Shown in pieces: positions 10,104 through 21,367 of a DNA stretch of 64,000 nucleotides; position 1 is the first letter of the stretch, and every line of letters starts with the position of its first letter. The translations under genes and the position numbers were made by a program. Origin of the DNA: Apricaphanius iberus (Eukaryota; Chordata; Actinopteri; Cyprinodontiformes; Aphaniidae). Below the pieces are notes generated by a model. It worked only from the letters and a program-made list of their open reading frames with translations, did not search any database and was not told the DNA's origin. The stretch is from positions 1,116,001-1,180,000 of the forward strand of contig JAPXFQ010002718.1 of the NCBI GenBank assembly GCA_028564705.1. The letters are read 5' to 3'.

Positions 10104-12360
10104 TCAATAATATATTTAAGGTTGGGTTAGGTTTTTTTTTTTAACAAGATGTAAAAATGTTTCAATTTGCTAGTTGAACATGTCCAAAATCCTAAATTTT
10201 GGACATGTTCAATCCTTCCACCCAGGCCTGTTTCCTATGGTCTTTCCCCGACAGGCGGGGTACAGCCTGGACAGGTTGCCAACAAACCGACAAACAGACA
10301 CGAACAGACACCTGTAGTCCTACGACCAAACAGTCGTGTTTTTTTGGCTGTGGGAAGAATTCAGAATACCACAAAAGAACCCACCCATACTGAGGGAGAA
10401 CATGCAAAAACGTCATGCAGAAAGACCCATCTTTAAAAAAACAACAAAAAAAAATGTTTCAGAACTAATTTGCTAAACGAGCTTGTGAAATATCACTGTT
10501 TTAAACTCTCAAGTTGATTATACACTTTGAATCCTAAGGTTACAGACCACATGCATGACTGAAAGGACCTGTTCTGGTCAAAAGTTACATCTTCAAAACT
10601 ATGTCCAAATTTTGGGGGTCAATTATTAAATATATTATACAGTGATATTAACTTCTGTTATTCTTTGTAGTATTCTTTATTATTGTTATTAGTTCCTAAA
10701 CCACCTCTAAGATAATTTCGCCATAATGAGCTCCAAATGTATGTTATGCAAACCAAAAAACAAAACAGAAATTCTAAAAACTATGTTGCTCATTAATTTC
10801 ATCTGTTTCTACACAAGATTCCATATAGTGCTACATTTCTTTAGACAGCAAAGATTAAACGAAAAATGAAAAAAAAAAAAACAGGGAAGGGTGGTAAACA
10901 TAAAGCATCAATCAATTCTTCACATGTTCTGTTTTTTTCCAACCGGTTTTGCTCATTCGAGCTTCCAGTAATGTCACAGAGAAGCTTGCTTATGTGAATG
11001 TACAATCCACTGATTTATTTATTGCACTAACAAATGCACACAGACTGTAAAAAACAAAGCCATATGACAAGGTATTAATTCCCAGAACAGGATTTCAAAA
11101 CAGTTTTAAGTTTTTAAAAAGAATCACCTAAGCACTGCTCATTCTGCTTTGCTTGTATTTGGGTCGATGACATCTCAAGAGGCTCAAGGATTTAGCTGAT
11201 TAGTTGACATAAGTAAACATTATGGCATTTTACAGAATCTATTGCTTGTTTGGAGTAGTCAATTATTGTTCCTCACTGTGTTATTCCTTTACAAACTGTT
11301 TCTGTGTGCTTTATTCCTGAAAAATCCGGAAATTTATGGATGTACTGGAACATGGCTTAAACATATCGCCACAGCTCCACGGAATACAACACCTTTGAGG
11401 CAGCAATTTGATTAAAAACACAAAAATATAGCGGGAAATCCAAGACAAGCCCCAATTAATTACACTTTAAAGAATGGCAACACTTTGTGGCTTACATGAT
11501 GTCACTTGTTAAAGGAAAGGTAAATTTTATTCCAATCTTAAAAGATTTATAATGAGATCCTGTTTGATGGGTGAAAACCATATCTCAGCTGAGTTTAGCT
11601 GATTGTAGTAAAATATCGACACAGTTTAGTTTCTTTAAAGCATGAACAAAAACAGTAAGAACTAGGGATACCAATTTTTTTCTTAAACTGATACGATGTC
11701 AATACCAAGTACCAATGCTGATACTTCTACCACACACAAAAATGTAATTAATTGGAAGACAGGTTTTATTTTATTTTCTGCTTGTTACAACAAATAATGG
11801 TAGATTTGAAAAAGAAATAAAATATTAATTAAAAAGTAAAATTTCAAGTGAAAAAAAAACTTTTTCTTTTAAACTATTCGATTTTTCCACATTTTAAGTA
11901 TCGGTTCATGGTATTGGTTAACTTTAACCAATACAGCACTTACGAATGGTGTCGGGGCTGATAACCAATACCAGTATCGGTATCGGGTAAGAACTACAAA
12001 TTAAGAACTACAACAAAGAAAAAGAAAAGAACCAGCGAGATGACACCAATTTATTGCTGTTCTTTTTTTCTTCATTAGGTCTTTTCATTGATGTCAGCTG
12101 GACACTCTTATGTTGAATCGCATCTGAAAGAGGAAGTCACCTGCACTTACAGGAAACTCATGATGACTGGGGTGAGAATGGCAACCTGGAATCAGATCCT
12201 CGATCCCTGGGTCTATATCCTGCTGAGACGTGCCATCCTCCGAAAAATCTACCGCATCACCAAAAAGCAGGCCAGCTTCAAGAGTAGCACCTTCCGCTCT
12301 GTCCGGTGGGACGTCGGCTCACTCCAAAAGTCGGAGAATATCCCCGTAAAAAAGATTTAA
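8187..12360 (+). CDS. ptger1: Prostaglandin E receptor EP1-type GPCR, two coding exons
   Basis: Rhodopsin-type GPCR of the plasma membrane that binds prostaglandin E2; mammalian EP1 couples to calcium signalling. Coding exons are 8187-9011 and 12079-12360, joined in phase 0 (ctgctg|gtgagt ... cattag|gtcttt), giving 368 residues against about 402 in human EP1. Two N-glycosylation sites (NSS) lie at residues 8 and 17. TM1 starts near IIASLTMTLGILFN. The end of TM3 has ERC in place of DRY (AAERCLGVTKP). The second extracellular loop has the prostanoid motif QYPGTWCF. TM6 carries VQLVGIMVTSCICWSP, and TM7 in exon 2 carries WNQILDPWVYILLR. The intron at the end of TM6 is the usual prostanoid-receptor position. 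QYPGTWCF and QLVGIMV favour EP1 over FP. Which teleost ptger1 paralogue it is cannot be decided. The start could also be the ATG at 8196. Confidence 0.92.
9664..9815 (+). mobile_element. tRNA-derived SINE head in the ptger1 intron
   Basis: Internal RNA polymerase III promoter boxes are present at the right spacing: an A-box-like TGGCCCACTGG at 9678-9688 and a B-box-like GGTTTGATTCC at 9736-9746. The following 'gcatgtcctccccgtttctctctgcc' is the body of a common fish tRNA-SINE. Its 3' tail is diverged. No target duplication was determined. Confidence 0.7.
10040..10100. repeat. (ATT)n microsatellite
   Basis: About 20 uninterrupted ATT units in the ptger1 intron. Confidence 0.97.
11663..11986. 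mobile_element. hAT-type MITE with 8-bp target duplication
   Basis: GTAAGAAC occurs directly before (11655-11662) and after (11987-11994) the element; the match extends to GTAAGAACT. The left end is TAGGGATACC and the right end, reverse complemented, begins CCGATACC, a decayed inverted repeat. The interior is non-coding, with 'atcggt' words near the right end. It lies in the ptger1 intron with its right end about 90 bp from the acceptor of the second coding exon. Confidence 0.7.
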
Positions 12361-12830
12361 AAGGAGGGGAAGACTGAGATGTTAAACAGTGAAAGCAAAG
12401 CGCCAGTCGTTTCTTTGGAGCAGAATTGAAGAGTGGGAACAGAGCTGAAAGATCGGCCTCTTTTGGCTCCTAAAAAAGCAAAAGACATCTGGTTTTCTAT
12501 GTGTTAGCAAGTAAAAAGAAAAAAAAGTGGACTGAGTGAAAACTGCTACTTTATGTGCAATAGCAGCCTTTCTTTCCTGAAAGCACACTAGCAGAGGGGC
12601 TCAACAGTGTGGAAATGTTTTGATTTTCAGTTACATCACTTGGTATACTTTCAGATTAAAGCCAGATGGTTCCATTAATAACGTTCAAGTCGTGACTGAG
12701 GATCCTGTTTTCGATAACAGGAAAGTCTGATCTTTGTACAATGTGTCAAAGTCCAAATGGCACAAACAAAAGAGATTTATTTGCACCCCCATTAGCTCAG
12801 ACAAAAGAAAAACCCCTCCTGGTTATTAAA
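12361..12830 (+). other. Probable 3' UTR of ptger1
   Basis: Follows the receptor stop codon. No canonical AATAAA was found; ATTAAA variants occur near 12655 and at 12825-12830, and either could direct polyadenylation. The real end is unknown. Confidence 0.4.
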
Positions 12831-13562
12831 ATCACCTATGGGTAACTGATGAAAATTCAGAAAGTGAGGTCACAAAGGTATCTCTCACACTGTCCATATT
12901 GTAATTCGGAGGTTCAAACTACAAGAATTGATGAGGCTGGTGGCAGAAGAGGTGGTCGCAGATTTTATAAATTACCAAAAAAAAGTTTGGGAAATAAGTT
13001 TTGTGGATATGTTAAAACAAGTCAGCACTTTTTGTTTAAATGAAAATGAGATGTTAGACAGATTTTTTTTTTTTTTTAATGCAGCATTACATCTACATAC
13101 ACAGTTAAATTGCTGGGTTAAAAACAACTCAATTTGGATTGTTTTCTAACAGTCCTGGGTTCAATGTGGAGGAAATCCAGGTCTGGGTTGATTTAACGCA
13201 ACGGAGATGGGTTATTGTGTGACTCAGCATACTGGGTTAGGTTTTCAGCTCCATAAATAGGTTAAAGTGAATAATCTGAAAGGCTACCAAATACTAGGCT
13301 GAAAGAATAATATGGAACCAGGAAAGATCCATCCGTTCATCCATGGTCAGTGGGTGAGGGGTGGGATACAGCCTGGAGATGTCGCCATCCCATAACAAAG
13401 CAACATACAGAGGAGTCAGACAAAAACAAAAATATGAATGTAGACATAAGGCCAATTTAAAGTGGGTAATTAACAATATAGGCTTGATTTTAAATGGTAA
13501 GAGGAAGTCTGTGTATCCAGAGAAAAGCTAAGCAGACACAAGTATACAAACTTTTAGCGATA
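12831..13562. other. Intergenic, decayed repeat pieces
   Basis: Around 13108-13140 the phrase 'ctgggttaaaaacaactcaat' resembles a common fish MITE terminus. Around 13325-13480 'gtgggatacagcctggagatgtcgcc' resembles a LINE 3' remnant, of which a related piece occurs near 10256-10310. No gene seen. Confidence 0.4.
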
Positions 13563-14049
13563 CAATGTCTTGTCACTGGGCTGGTACCCTCAAAGGTACC
13601 ATTTTGTACCCTAAACTGTAGGTACCCATTTGTACCCGTATAGTATGTACCTTTTATTAGTGCTACCTGGACAGCCAATCATTATTGACTTGACACGATA
13701 AACACATCACCTGACCACGATGTAGCCAATATAAGACCATTTGTTAATTATTTTTTTTTAAAGGAAATAAGTTAATAAAAATATAAAATCCATTTACGTA
13801 AATCTAGCTTTGCTAATGAATTTCAGATGGTTAGAGTGAATTTTAGTAAAAAAGATTATCGTCTGAAATTGTACCCTTTCTAAGAAGGGGTTCAAAATTT
13901 AACTTTTTAGTACTGAATAACATGTATACACCGTTCAAACAATGAATAAGGTACAGATAGTTAACCTGAGGTCCAATATTTGTCCTTAGACTATTTTGTA
14001 CCTTGGGGCTCAGTAATGTACCCCTTCTGTACCCCTATTTCTGACAGTG
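13563..14049. mobile_element. TA-flanked MITE (Tc1/mariner type)
   Basis: TA dinucleotides flank it at 13561-13562 and 14050-14051. The left end CAATGTCTTGTCACTGGG and the right end, reverse complemented, CACTGTCAGAAATAGGGG are diverged inverted repeats. Both sides repeat 'ggtacc' and 'tgtaccc' words. No coding capacity. Confidence 0.65.
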
Positions 14050-15940
14050 TAGCATCAACAGCAACCTCCCGACATAAAGTAAAATTTTTGGGAGGAGGCA
14101 CCAAACAATTCAATTAGGGTGAAAACAGTGACACTAAGTAGACATTTATGAAACATTCTATGTTCATATTAACTTTATCACCATTTTTTGGTCGAGCTGT
14201 TAGGCGTAAACCAATGGCCGCTGGCTGCTCTGCTTTGTGACCGAATACCCTGGAGGCCGCCATTTCTCCACCATTGCTGTAGTACCTCCATTTGGCCGCT
14301 AGGCCCCCATTGAAAAGCGTAGGATTTTAGACACGTTAAAAACAACTTTAATGCCTGGTTTTAATTTTTTTTTAACTTTCTATGGCTACATATTCCTCCT
14401 GAGATAACGCTGGGCTAGTCAAAAAAATAGAAACCAGGCTGGTTTTCGTAAGATAATTTTTTTGAAATCTTGCATAATTAGTGAGGGGCCCGACTTTGAT
14501 TGACAGGCTGTTTCGTTTGTATTTAATTATAGTAGCACTACATTTTAATAATTCTTTCAAGTTACTAGTTCTTACCTTTTGAGGTTTGAGAAATAGGAGA
14601 ACTGTCGGAGGAGCGCAGATACGGCAGCAGTCAGGCATGCGACTATTAGCCTTTAGCTTAGCTAGCTAAGTTTAGCATCAGAGCTAAAGACGCGGGAGCA
14701 GAATGGGCGTGATTACGACCGAACTACACGCCCAAACACGCCCCGCGAGGGCAGAGTCTACAGTGAAGACCCCCCCCCTATGCCCTTTTTAGGAACATGC
14801 TTCGTCAGAGCTGGGGAGGAAGAGTCTGTAAATCCTCCATGAATTCCCTCTTGAATGTGTGTGATTCTGGTAAATAGGGAGGAGTGAGGAGGCGTTGTCT
14901 ATTCTTTTTAACAGTCTATGGCGTAAACCTTGCTAGCGCTAGCTGTTAGCAGGTAATTTTATCTGAAGGGAACAAACTCTTTCTCCAAAATTAAATATGA
15001 GGATTATACAGCATAATTTCACTATATTACCATTTCTTATTTCATTCTAAGAAAGAGAGTCTAGTCGGGTCACTATGTAATTGGAAATGGCAGTTTGTGA
15101 AGAACAATTTACTGACCTTATAAATCACAATGTTAGCTTAAAACAACCCAACTTCTGTTCCAACTGCAGAAACCCAGCATTTAAGTTGGCAGTTTTTGTG
15201 TGTTTGTAAAACTATCTGCAAATTCTGACAGTGGTGCAGTCCTGTTATTGCTCAGTGCTGTTTAAAAATAACCCTGCACCGTATCAGCTAAATGAATGTC
15301 AAGTGAAAGCCTGGACATTGTCTTAGAAAGTTAAATTGTGGAGGTGATTTTTTTTTTTACATGTAATGTTAAATTTGAAGAAAAAAAAACTTGAAGGGAC
15401 GTTCGGAAAGCGAGAGAAATCCAAGAGCTAAAGCTAAGGTAAGGATTAAACAAATCAGTAAGTAATACTGAATTTTATTCCTTAACAATGACGCCATCCT
15501 TTATATTTATCGGAAACTCCTAGAGAATACATAAAAAAACTTTCAGATTAATTCCTCTTATGTACTAACTGATCTTAACCTGAAAAATATTGAAAAAATA
15601 TGTTTTAATTTGAACTTATTTATTAAATTAGGGCGAAAATATAATACGTAGAACAATAAAACACAGAGGCGTGGTGGCACAAATGCATATTCCAACCACA
15701 GAGAACGATGGGAAGAGAGTTCAGAGAGATCTTATGCCAATGAGCTGCAGCAAACAGTGGAACCTTGTGTTTACCACGTTTCCATAGCAACAATTCGGTA
15801 CACAGATAAGTGGAGGATATAGTTTAGAATCAGTGATGCTTTTGGCCTGTTACTCTTCCAAATAACTCTTTCAAATCCCATCCTCACTGAAACAAACACA
15901 CGGGTTCACATGGGCAAAATCAAAGGGGATGGTATGTGAA
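14050..15940. other. Intergenic, unclassified repeats, no gene seen
   Basis: A block at about 14180-14320 ('aaccaatggccgctggctgctc', 'cctccatttggccgctagg') looks like a decayed fish dispersed repeat. A C homopolymer run lies near 14770. The remainder is AT-rich without supported exons. Confidence 0.4.
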
Positions 15941-15944
15941 AAAT

Positions 15945-16165
15945 ATTGGATTCATGTAAAATTCACATGTGAAAACATGTTAAATAACATGTGAAATGCA
16001 CACATTCTTTTTCCTTGCGAATCTGGAACATTTTCATGGTAATCAACTGTGAAAGCCATGTACTTTCACATGTGAAGCCCATGAGATAACATGTAAACCA
16101 CATGTGGTTTACAGGGTACCACACGGGATGAAATGTGATCCCATGTGAAGAACCTGTTTAACTCA
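15945..16165. repeat. Cluster of ACATGT / CATGTG palindromic words
   Basis: The words acatgt, catgtg and cacatg recur more than ten times in about 220 bp, including a perfect 22-bp palindrome at 16092-16113 centred on CACATGTG. The unit is not a regular tandem repeat. This may be the interior of a MITE or a dense E-box array; termini were not found. Confidence 0.65.
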
Positions 16166-17306
16166 TGTGACTTATCCGTAAGGGGAGGATGTGTTCCAGT
16201 GTGAGTTTAAGGGTTTTACCCATCATTACCAGGGCGGTCACTACTTTTGAGAGGTGCTGTATTCATTGAAACTATATGTACAATATCGTCTACGTTTGTT
16301 TCTAATTCTCGAATGAGGGCATACTTTTGCTTAAACTTTTAAAAGATGAAAAAATGTTTAAATATCACTGTAAATAGATATACTTTGGTCGGACTCTAAT
16401 ATTTTCCTATTTGTTTTAAAATTAAGACTTTCTTAAGTCTTAAGGAGAACATCTCAATGAAAATGAGAGTTTGTCGGTCTGTGCGACTCCGTCTAAAAGT
16501 CAGCGACTTCTCTCAGTGTTCACATGTGAGTAAAAGGACATGTTTTTACCTCAGCATGAAGATGTGAAAACCATAATGTGTGTAGCCCAATGTAGTTCTG
16601 TGACCTGAATGTAGATGTTGTGAATGTCGTTACTGTGCATCTGTTCCCCCCACCCCCGGTATGTCTGGGGGACTGAAGTGAAGCTGACTGAATGTGATAG
16701 CGTCCAGAAAAGGGAATGTAAGATTGTTTATTAAAACTGATTTCTTCTATACTTGTGTCACCTTCTCCTGAGTGATAAGGAATCTAAGGATATTTCCAGT
16801 AACAGTAAGCGAATCTCATTTTCATTTTTTCATTTTCCATTAGTGAAAGGGATAAAAGGATCATTTCCAGAAATTTTTTGAAGCATTACCTAACTCCACC
16901 ATCTAAACCCTTTCAGTGGATTGTAAAAGTAATTATATTGCTTGCCGGTTCCACATTTTTCCCCCACAAAAAAAACAAATAATTTATGATAGGTTATAAC
17001 GTGATAGTTCAGCATAAAAGTGGCACATACTTGGGAATCTGAAGGAAGAAAGGCTGCATGGTTTAATCCAGGGTTAACCAAACTTTTTGTCAAATGAGCC
17101 AAAATCATCAACTTGAAAATACTTACGGGCCAAAAAACCACACTTTAAAAACTAAAATCATCAAAATGTTGTTCTTGTTTTTTACCTGCTCAAAAACTAA
17201 ACAAAGAATGATTTCTTTTATTTATTTTTTTACAGAATGGGGTGTATTAGTCATTGTAGATCCAAAATTTCAAAAAGTTTTATTTTTTATTGTAAATTCT
17301 TATGGA

Positions 17307-17660
17307 GCATTCATACCGCACACTCTGTCTGCGTCAAGCAACGCTCATACCGCATCGAGTTTGGCTGCAGCTTGCAAAGCGCATGGGCGGGCCTTTCTCT
17401 GCCAGATGCTTTAAACACTAGCGGATCGTGGCTAGTCTACGTTGGCGTCAGGCCAGGTCACTACAGCGAGACACTCTGATTAGTTGGCGCTCTGTGTCAA
17501 GTGCATCAAAAGTTCAGCTAGCTGAACTTCTGCGTTGCTTGAGTTTGCCACATGAAACGCAGGAAACGCTTGAAAAATGGATGCAGCCAACGCACACAAA
17601 GGGCTGCAGAGTAATACATGTAATCTTGCCGCACTTGCCGCTGACATTTGGTGTAATGCA
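17307..17660. mobile_element. MITE, family A, copy 2 (inverted relative to 439-879)
   Basis: Read in reverse complement it aligns with copy 1 over its length. Shared landmarks are 'agttcagctag(c/t)tgaact', 'agagaaaggcccgccca', 'caagattacatgt' and the terminal TGCATT. Its other end reads GCATTCATACCGCAC. It is 354 bp against 441 bp for copy 1, so one or both carry deletions. It is inserted inside the hAT relic at 17069-18600. Confidence 0.7.
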
Positions 17661-17817
17661 TTTGGTGTAAAGCAATGAAAACAATGAAAACAGGATCTGG
17701 ATCAGGCATCGTTGGAAAAGCACTTTATGTATTTAGCAAAGTTTTATGAAAGTGATTAAAACAGATTTGAATGCACCAAGGTGTACTTTAGTATAAAGCA
17801 ATGGATACACTGTAACA

Positions 17818-18371
17818 AACATACGCAGTTGTAGTTGTAGAACTGAACACAGTAATTAACATTGACTGTATGTGTTGTTACAATAGTATTTTGCAAATAC
17901 TAGCAAAAAATACCGCAATACAGCAAAAAAAAGTGTTGTAGGATATTTATCTTTACCGCCATTCCCTACCAAACACAGTATGTTACTGCAAATTTCAGTT
18001 AATTATTGTGAATTCTTACAGTACTGTAATGGTTACTGTGAACTTTTACAGTAATGTTACTGCCATTTCCAACAGTATAATAATACTAGTTGCTGTAAAT
18101 TCCAATATATTACTGTGGATTTCTACAGTACTACCGACACTACCTATCATACACAATATATTACTGCAAATTTCTATTAATTATTTTGATTTCAACAGTA
18201 CTGTTATGGTTGTTGTGAATTTATACACTATTGTGTTTATTACAGTGATTTCTACGATATTTAGCCAATTACTACTAAATATACAGTGTTCTAATTTACA
18301 AACATTCACAGTAACTCACTTTACAGAAATACTGTAAAATATTTTGTATTTCACAGTCATTTCTTACAGTG
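17818..18371. mobile_element. TA-flanked MITE with internal TACAGTA repeats
   Basis: Ends are CACTGTAA and TTACAGTG, flanked by TA on both sides (17816-17817, 18372-18373). The interior is a degenerate tandem arrangement of units containing ttactg(c/t)(a/g)aatttc and acagtact, repeated about eight times. It is non-coding, of Tc1/mariner-type structure, and nested in the hAT relic. Confidence 0.75.
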
Positions 18372-19109
18372 TAGATGTGGTCATATTTGCTATTAAATAA
18401 AAGGGACTTATTTGAGATAACTTTATGTCGAATAAACATTTTTTGAGTAGATTGCTATTTGAGAGCAGTAGTTTTATCCATTTTTTTTAAAGTTTTATCC
18501 CTTTTTTAAGTATGCATCAATCTGTATCAATCACCTAGTACAATTATTGAATTGTAACCAGTCCAAGGCCCGCAAATGGCTCCCATACTTTGGACACCTG
18601 GTATAATCTATGAATTGTTTTTAAGCAAAAATTATGAAATACTGAGATTCATTTGTACTTAGCAACCTTGATTCAATACTTTATAGAAGCACCGATACAT
18701 CATGTCACAATATCACAGTACCACTGTCACATCTGTATGCATTAACTTTAGTATTGGGTAATGCTAGTCAACATTTAAAATATGGATATTACTACAATAA
18801 TTGATCCAAAAAAACTAGGAAGAGATTAATAACAGACATTATTTCCATCTTACAGTCGATGTATGTATTTTTTCAGTGGATTGGCCATGTAGTAATTGTT
18901 TGGACACATGTAAGTGGAGGATAATACCTTATTACTTTGCAAAGCACAGTGGGAGCAATTTCGTTCGCAGTTATCAAAGTGACATATTTCCTGTCAGATT
19001 ACTAGAGAGTAAGATAAAAGTTGCTCTTTATAGGCCTACACATGTTTAAACAGATACCTGACAACAAGCCTGATGATAAATAAATGCTATTAAAATAACT
19101 GTTAATATA

Positions 19110-20724
19110 CAGTACCGTTCAAAAGTTTGGGGTCACCCAAACAATTTTGTGTTTTCCATGAAAAGTCACACTTATTCACCGCCATACGTTGTGAAATGAA
19201 TAAAAAATATAGTCAAGACATTGACAAGGTTAGAAATAATTATTTTTATTTGAAATAAGATTGTTTTTACATCAAACTTTGCTTTCATCAAAGAATCCTC
19301 CATTTGCAGCAATTACAGCATTGCAGACCTTTGGCATTCTAGCTGTTAATTTGTTGAGGTAATCTGGAGAAATTGCACCCCACACTTCTAGAAGCAGCTC
19401 CCACAATTTGGATTGGTTGGATGGGCACTTCTTGCGTACCATACGGTCAAGCTGCTCCCACAACAGCTCAACGGGGTTCAAATCTGGTGACTGCGCTGGC
19501 CACTCCATTACCGATAGAATACCAGCTGCCTGCTTCTTCTCTAAATAGTTCTTGCACAATTTCGAGGTGTGTTTTGGGTCATTGTCCTGTTGTAGGATGA
19601 AATTGGCTCCAATCAAGCGCTGTCCACTGGGTATGGCATGGCGTTGCAAAATGGAGTGATAGCCTTCCTTATTCAGAATCCCTTTTACCCTGTACAAATC
19701 TCCCACCTTACCAGCACCAAAGCAACCCCAGACCATCACATTACCTCCACCATGCTTAACAGATGGCGTCAGGCATTCTTCCAGCATCTTTTCAGTTGTT
19801 CTGCGTCTCACAAACGTTCTTCTTTGTGATCCAAACACCTCAAACTTGGATTCATCCGTCCACAGCACTTTTTTCCAGTCTTCCTCTGTCCAATGTCTGT
19901 GTTCTTTTGCCCATCTTAATCTTTTTCTTTTATTGGCCAGTCTCAGATATGGCTTTTTCTTTGCCACTCTGCCCTGAAGCCCAGAATCCCGCAGCCGCCT
20001 CTTCACTGTAGATGTTGACACTGGTGTTTTGCGGGTACTATTTAATGAAGATGCCAGTTGGGGACCTGTGAGGCGTCTGTTTCTCAAACTAGAGACTCTA
20101 ATGTACTTATCTTCTTGCTCAGTTGTGCAACGCGGCCTCCCACTTCTTTTTCTACTCTGGTTAGAGCCTGTTTGTGCTGTCCTCTGAAGGGAGTAGTACA
20201 CACCGTTGTAGGAAATCTTCAATTTCTTAGCAATTTCTCGCATGGAATAGCCTTCATTTCTAAGAACAAGAATAGACTGTCGAGTTTCAGATGAAAGTTC
20301 TCTTTTTCTGGCCATTTTGAGCGTTTAATTGACCCCACAAATGTGATGCTCCAGAAACTCAATCTGCTCAAAGGAAGGTCAGTTTTGTAGCTTCTGTACC
20401 GAGCTAAACTGTTTTCAGATGTGTGAACATGATTGCACAAGGGTTTTCTAATCATCAATTAGCCTTCTGAGCCAATGAGCAAACACATTGTACCATTAGA
20501 ACACTGGAGTGATAGTTGCTGGAAATGGGCCTCTATACACCTATGTAGATATTGCACCAAAAACCAGACATTTGCAGCTAGAATAGTCATTTACCACATT
20601 AGCAATGTATAGCGTGTGTTTCTTTAAAGTTAAGACTAGTTTAAAGTTATCTTCATTGAAAAGTACAGTGCTTTTCCTTCAAAAATAAGGACATTTCAAT
20701 GTGACCCCAAACTTTTGAACAGTA

Positions 20725-20727
<3 letters not shown>
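19110..20727 (-). mobile_element. Complete Tc1/mariner transposon, DD38E type, copy 1
   Basis: 1618 bp with inverted ends sharing CCGTTCAAAAGTTTGGGGTC; the right end, reverse complemented, begins CACTACTGTTCAAAAG. TA precedes the left end (19108-19109); the right flank reads tg, adjacent to a TA microsatellite, so the duplication is altered there. It contains one uninterrupted 347-codon transposase. It differs from copy 2 (55973-57590) at only about 10 positions by eye. It stands between ptger1 and ilf3. Confidence 0.95.
19272..20315 (-). CDS. Tc1-like transposase, DD38E, intact (copy 1)
   Basis: A 347-residue transposase for cut-and-paste transposition into TA. The N-terminal paired-like DNA-binding region has a helix-turn-helix (residues about 11-45, RNEGYSMREIAKKLKIS), a GRPR-like SGRPR at 58-62 and a second HTH to about 112. 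The catalytic residues visible are D154 (WTDESKF), D244 (LQQDNDPKH) and E283 (PDLNPVE). The spacing D244-E283 leaves 38 residues between, against 34 in Sleeping Beauty/Tc1, because of four extra residues before EWPAQSPDLNP. This matches the DD38E group that I recall as 'Intruder'. There are no stops or frameshifts. Whether it is active cannot be read from sequence alone. Confidence 0.95.
   Translation of the reverse strand: MARKRELSSETRQSILVLRNEGYSMREIAKKLKISYNGVYYSLQRTAQTGSNQSRKRSGRPRCTTEQEDKYIRVSSLRNRRLTGPQLASSLNSTRKTPVSTSTVKRRLRDSGLQGRVAKKKPYLRLANKRKRLRWAKEHRHWTEEDWKKVLWTDESKFEVFGSQRRTFVRRRTTEKMLEECLTPSVKHGGGNVMVWGCFGAGKVGDLYRVKGILNKEGYHSILQRHAIPSGQRLIGANFILQQDNDPKHTSKLCKNYLEKKQAAGILSVMEWPAQSPDLNPVELLWEQLDRMVRKKCPSNQSKLWELLLEVWGAISPDYLNKLTARMPKVCNAVIAANGGFFDESKV

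Positions 20728-20766
<39 letters not shown>
20728..20766. repeat. (TA)n microsatellite
   Basis: About 19 TA units directly beside the right end of Tc1 copy 1, probably expanded from the TA-rich insertion site. Confidence 0.95.
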
Positions 20767-20770
<4 letters not shown>

Positions 20771-21219
20771 CAATCAATTAATCTAAACCTTTGTTTATCG
20801 GGCATTTTATATGTGCAAAAGGTATGAAAGGTTTGAAGTGCTGCAATAACAAATGACGTCTGGACAAATCAGATTCAGATGCCCCAAAAACCAATGGGCG
20901 TAATCACAGACGAGATAAGATTTATTTTGTAGGCCTACATCTACTTGATATTGTAGGCGTTCCTGAGCTTTTTATTTATTGTTTATCGAAGAAATTGTCA
21001 AGCTCTTCAAATAACTTGTTGCAGCAGCAGCAACTACTGAATTGAAATTAAATAGTAACAAAATAAGTATTATTTTTAATTTTTCGAAGAACAAACATGG
21101 TGCTTGGAGCACATTTTATCCATCAGCAACGTCTAGCTCTAGCAGGGTGCAAATAAATGACGACTTTATCGAACGCCATGTTTTTCGTCTTGGCCACACC
21201 TATAAACTACATAGCCCTA

Positions 21220-21367
21220 TTGTTCATTGGCTAAGATTCTATCGTTGATGACAGTTTGTCCAATGACCGCAAGTGATTTAGGGATCGTGGGCGTCTCCCT
21301 TTAAGCTTTCGCTGGGAGCTAGTGCTGTTCGACTGTGGCACGATTCGTAGGTGGAAAGCAAATAATA
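21220..21367 (+). promoter_or_regulatory. Probable promoter and first untranslated exon of ilf3
   Basis: Two CCAAT boxes lie here, one reversed near 21226 (cattggct) and one forward near 21258 (gtccaatg), followed by CpG-richer sequence. A splice donor (aataata|gtaagt) follows at 21368. The first convincing downstream gene on this strand is ilf3. No TATA box is visible, which fits a broadly expressed gene. Exon limits are inferred. Confidence 0.45.

Larger units (their letters stand above)
17069..18600. mobile_element. hAT-type element relic carrying two nested MITEs
   Basis: The left end reads CAGGGTTAACCAAACTTTTT and the right end, reverse complemented, CAGGTGTCCAAAGTATGGG. Flanking 8-mers are gtttaatc (17061-17068) and gtataatc (18601-18608), a 7/8 match as expected for hAT. 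Its original interior appears as 'atgagccaaaatcatcaa' on the left and 'aaggcccgcaaatggctccc' on the right. Most of its present length is two later insertions at 17307-17660 and 17818-18371. No transposase frame remains. Confidence 0.75.

Noticed and set aside
19373..20294. Plus-strand open frames inside Tc1 copy 1 (and the same set at 56236-57157)
   Set aside because: They are antisense shadows of the transposase, identical in both copies because the DNA is, with no domain features.
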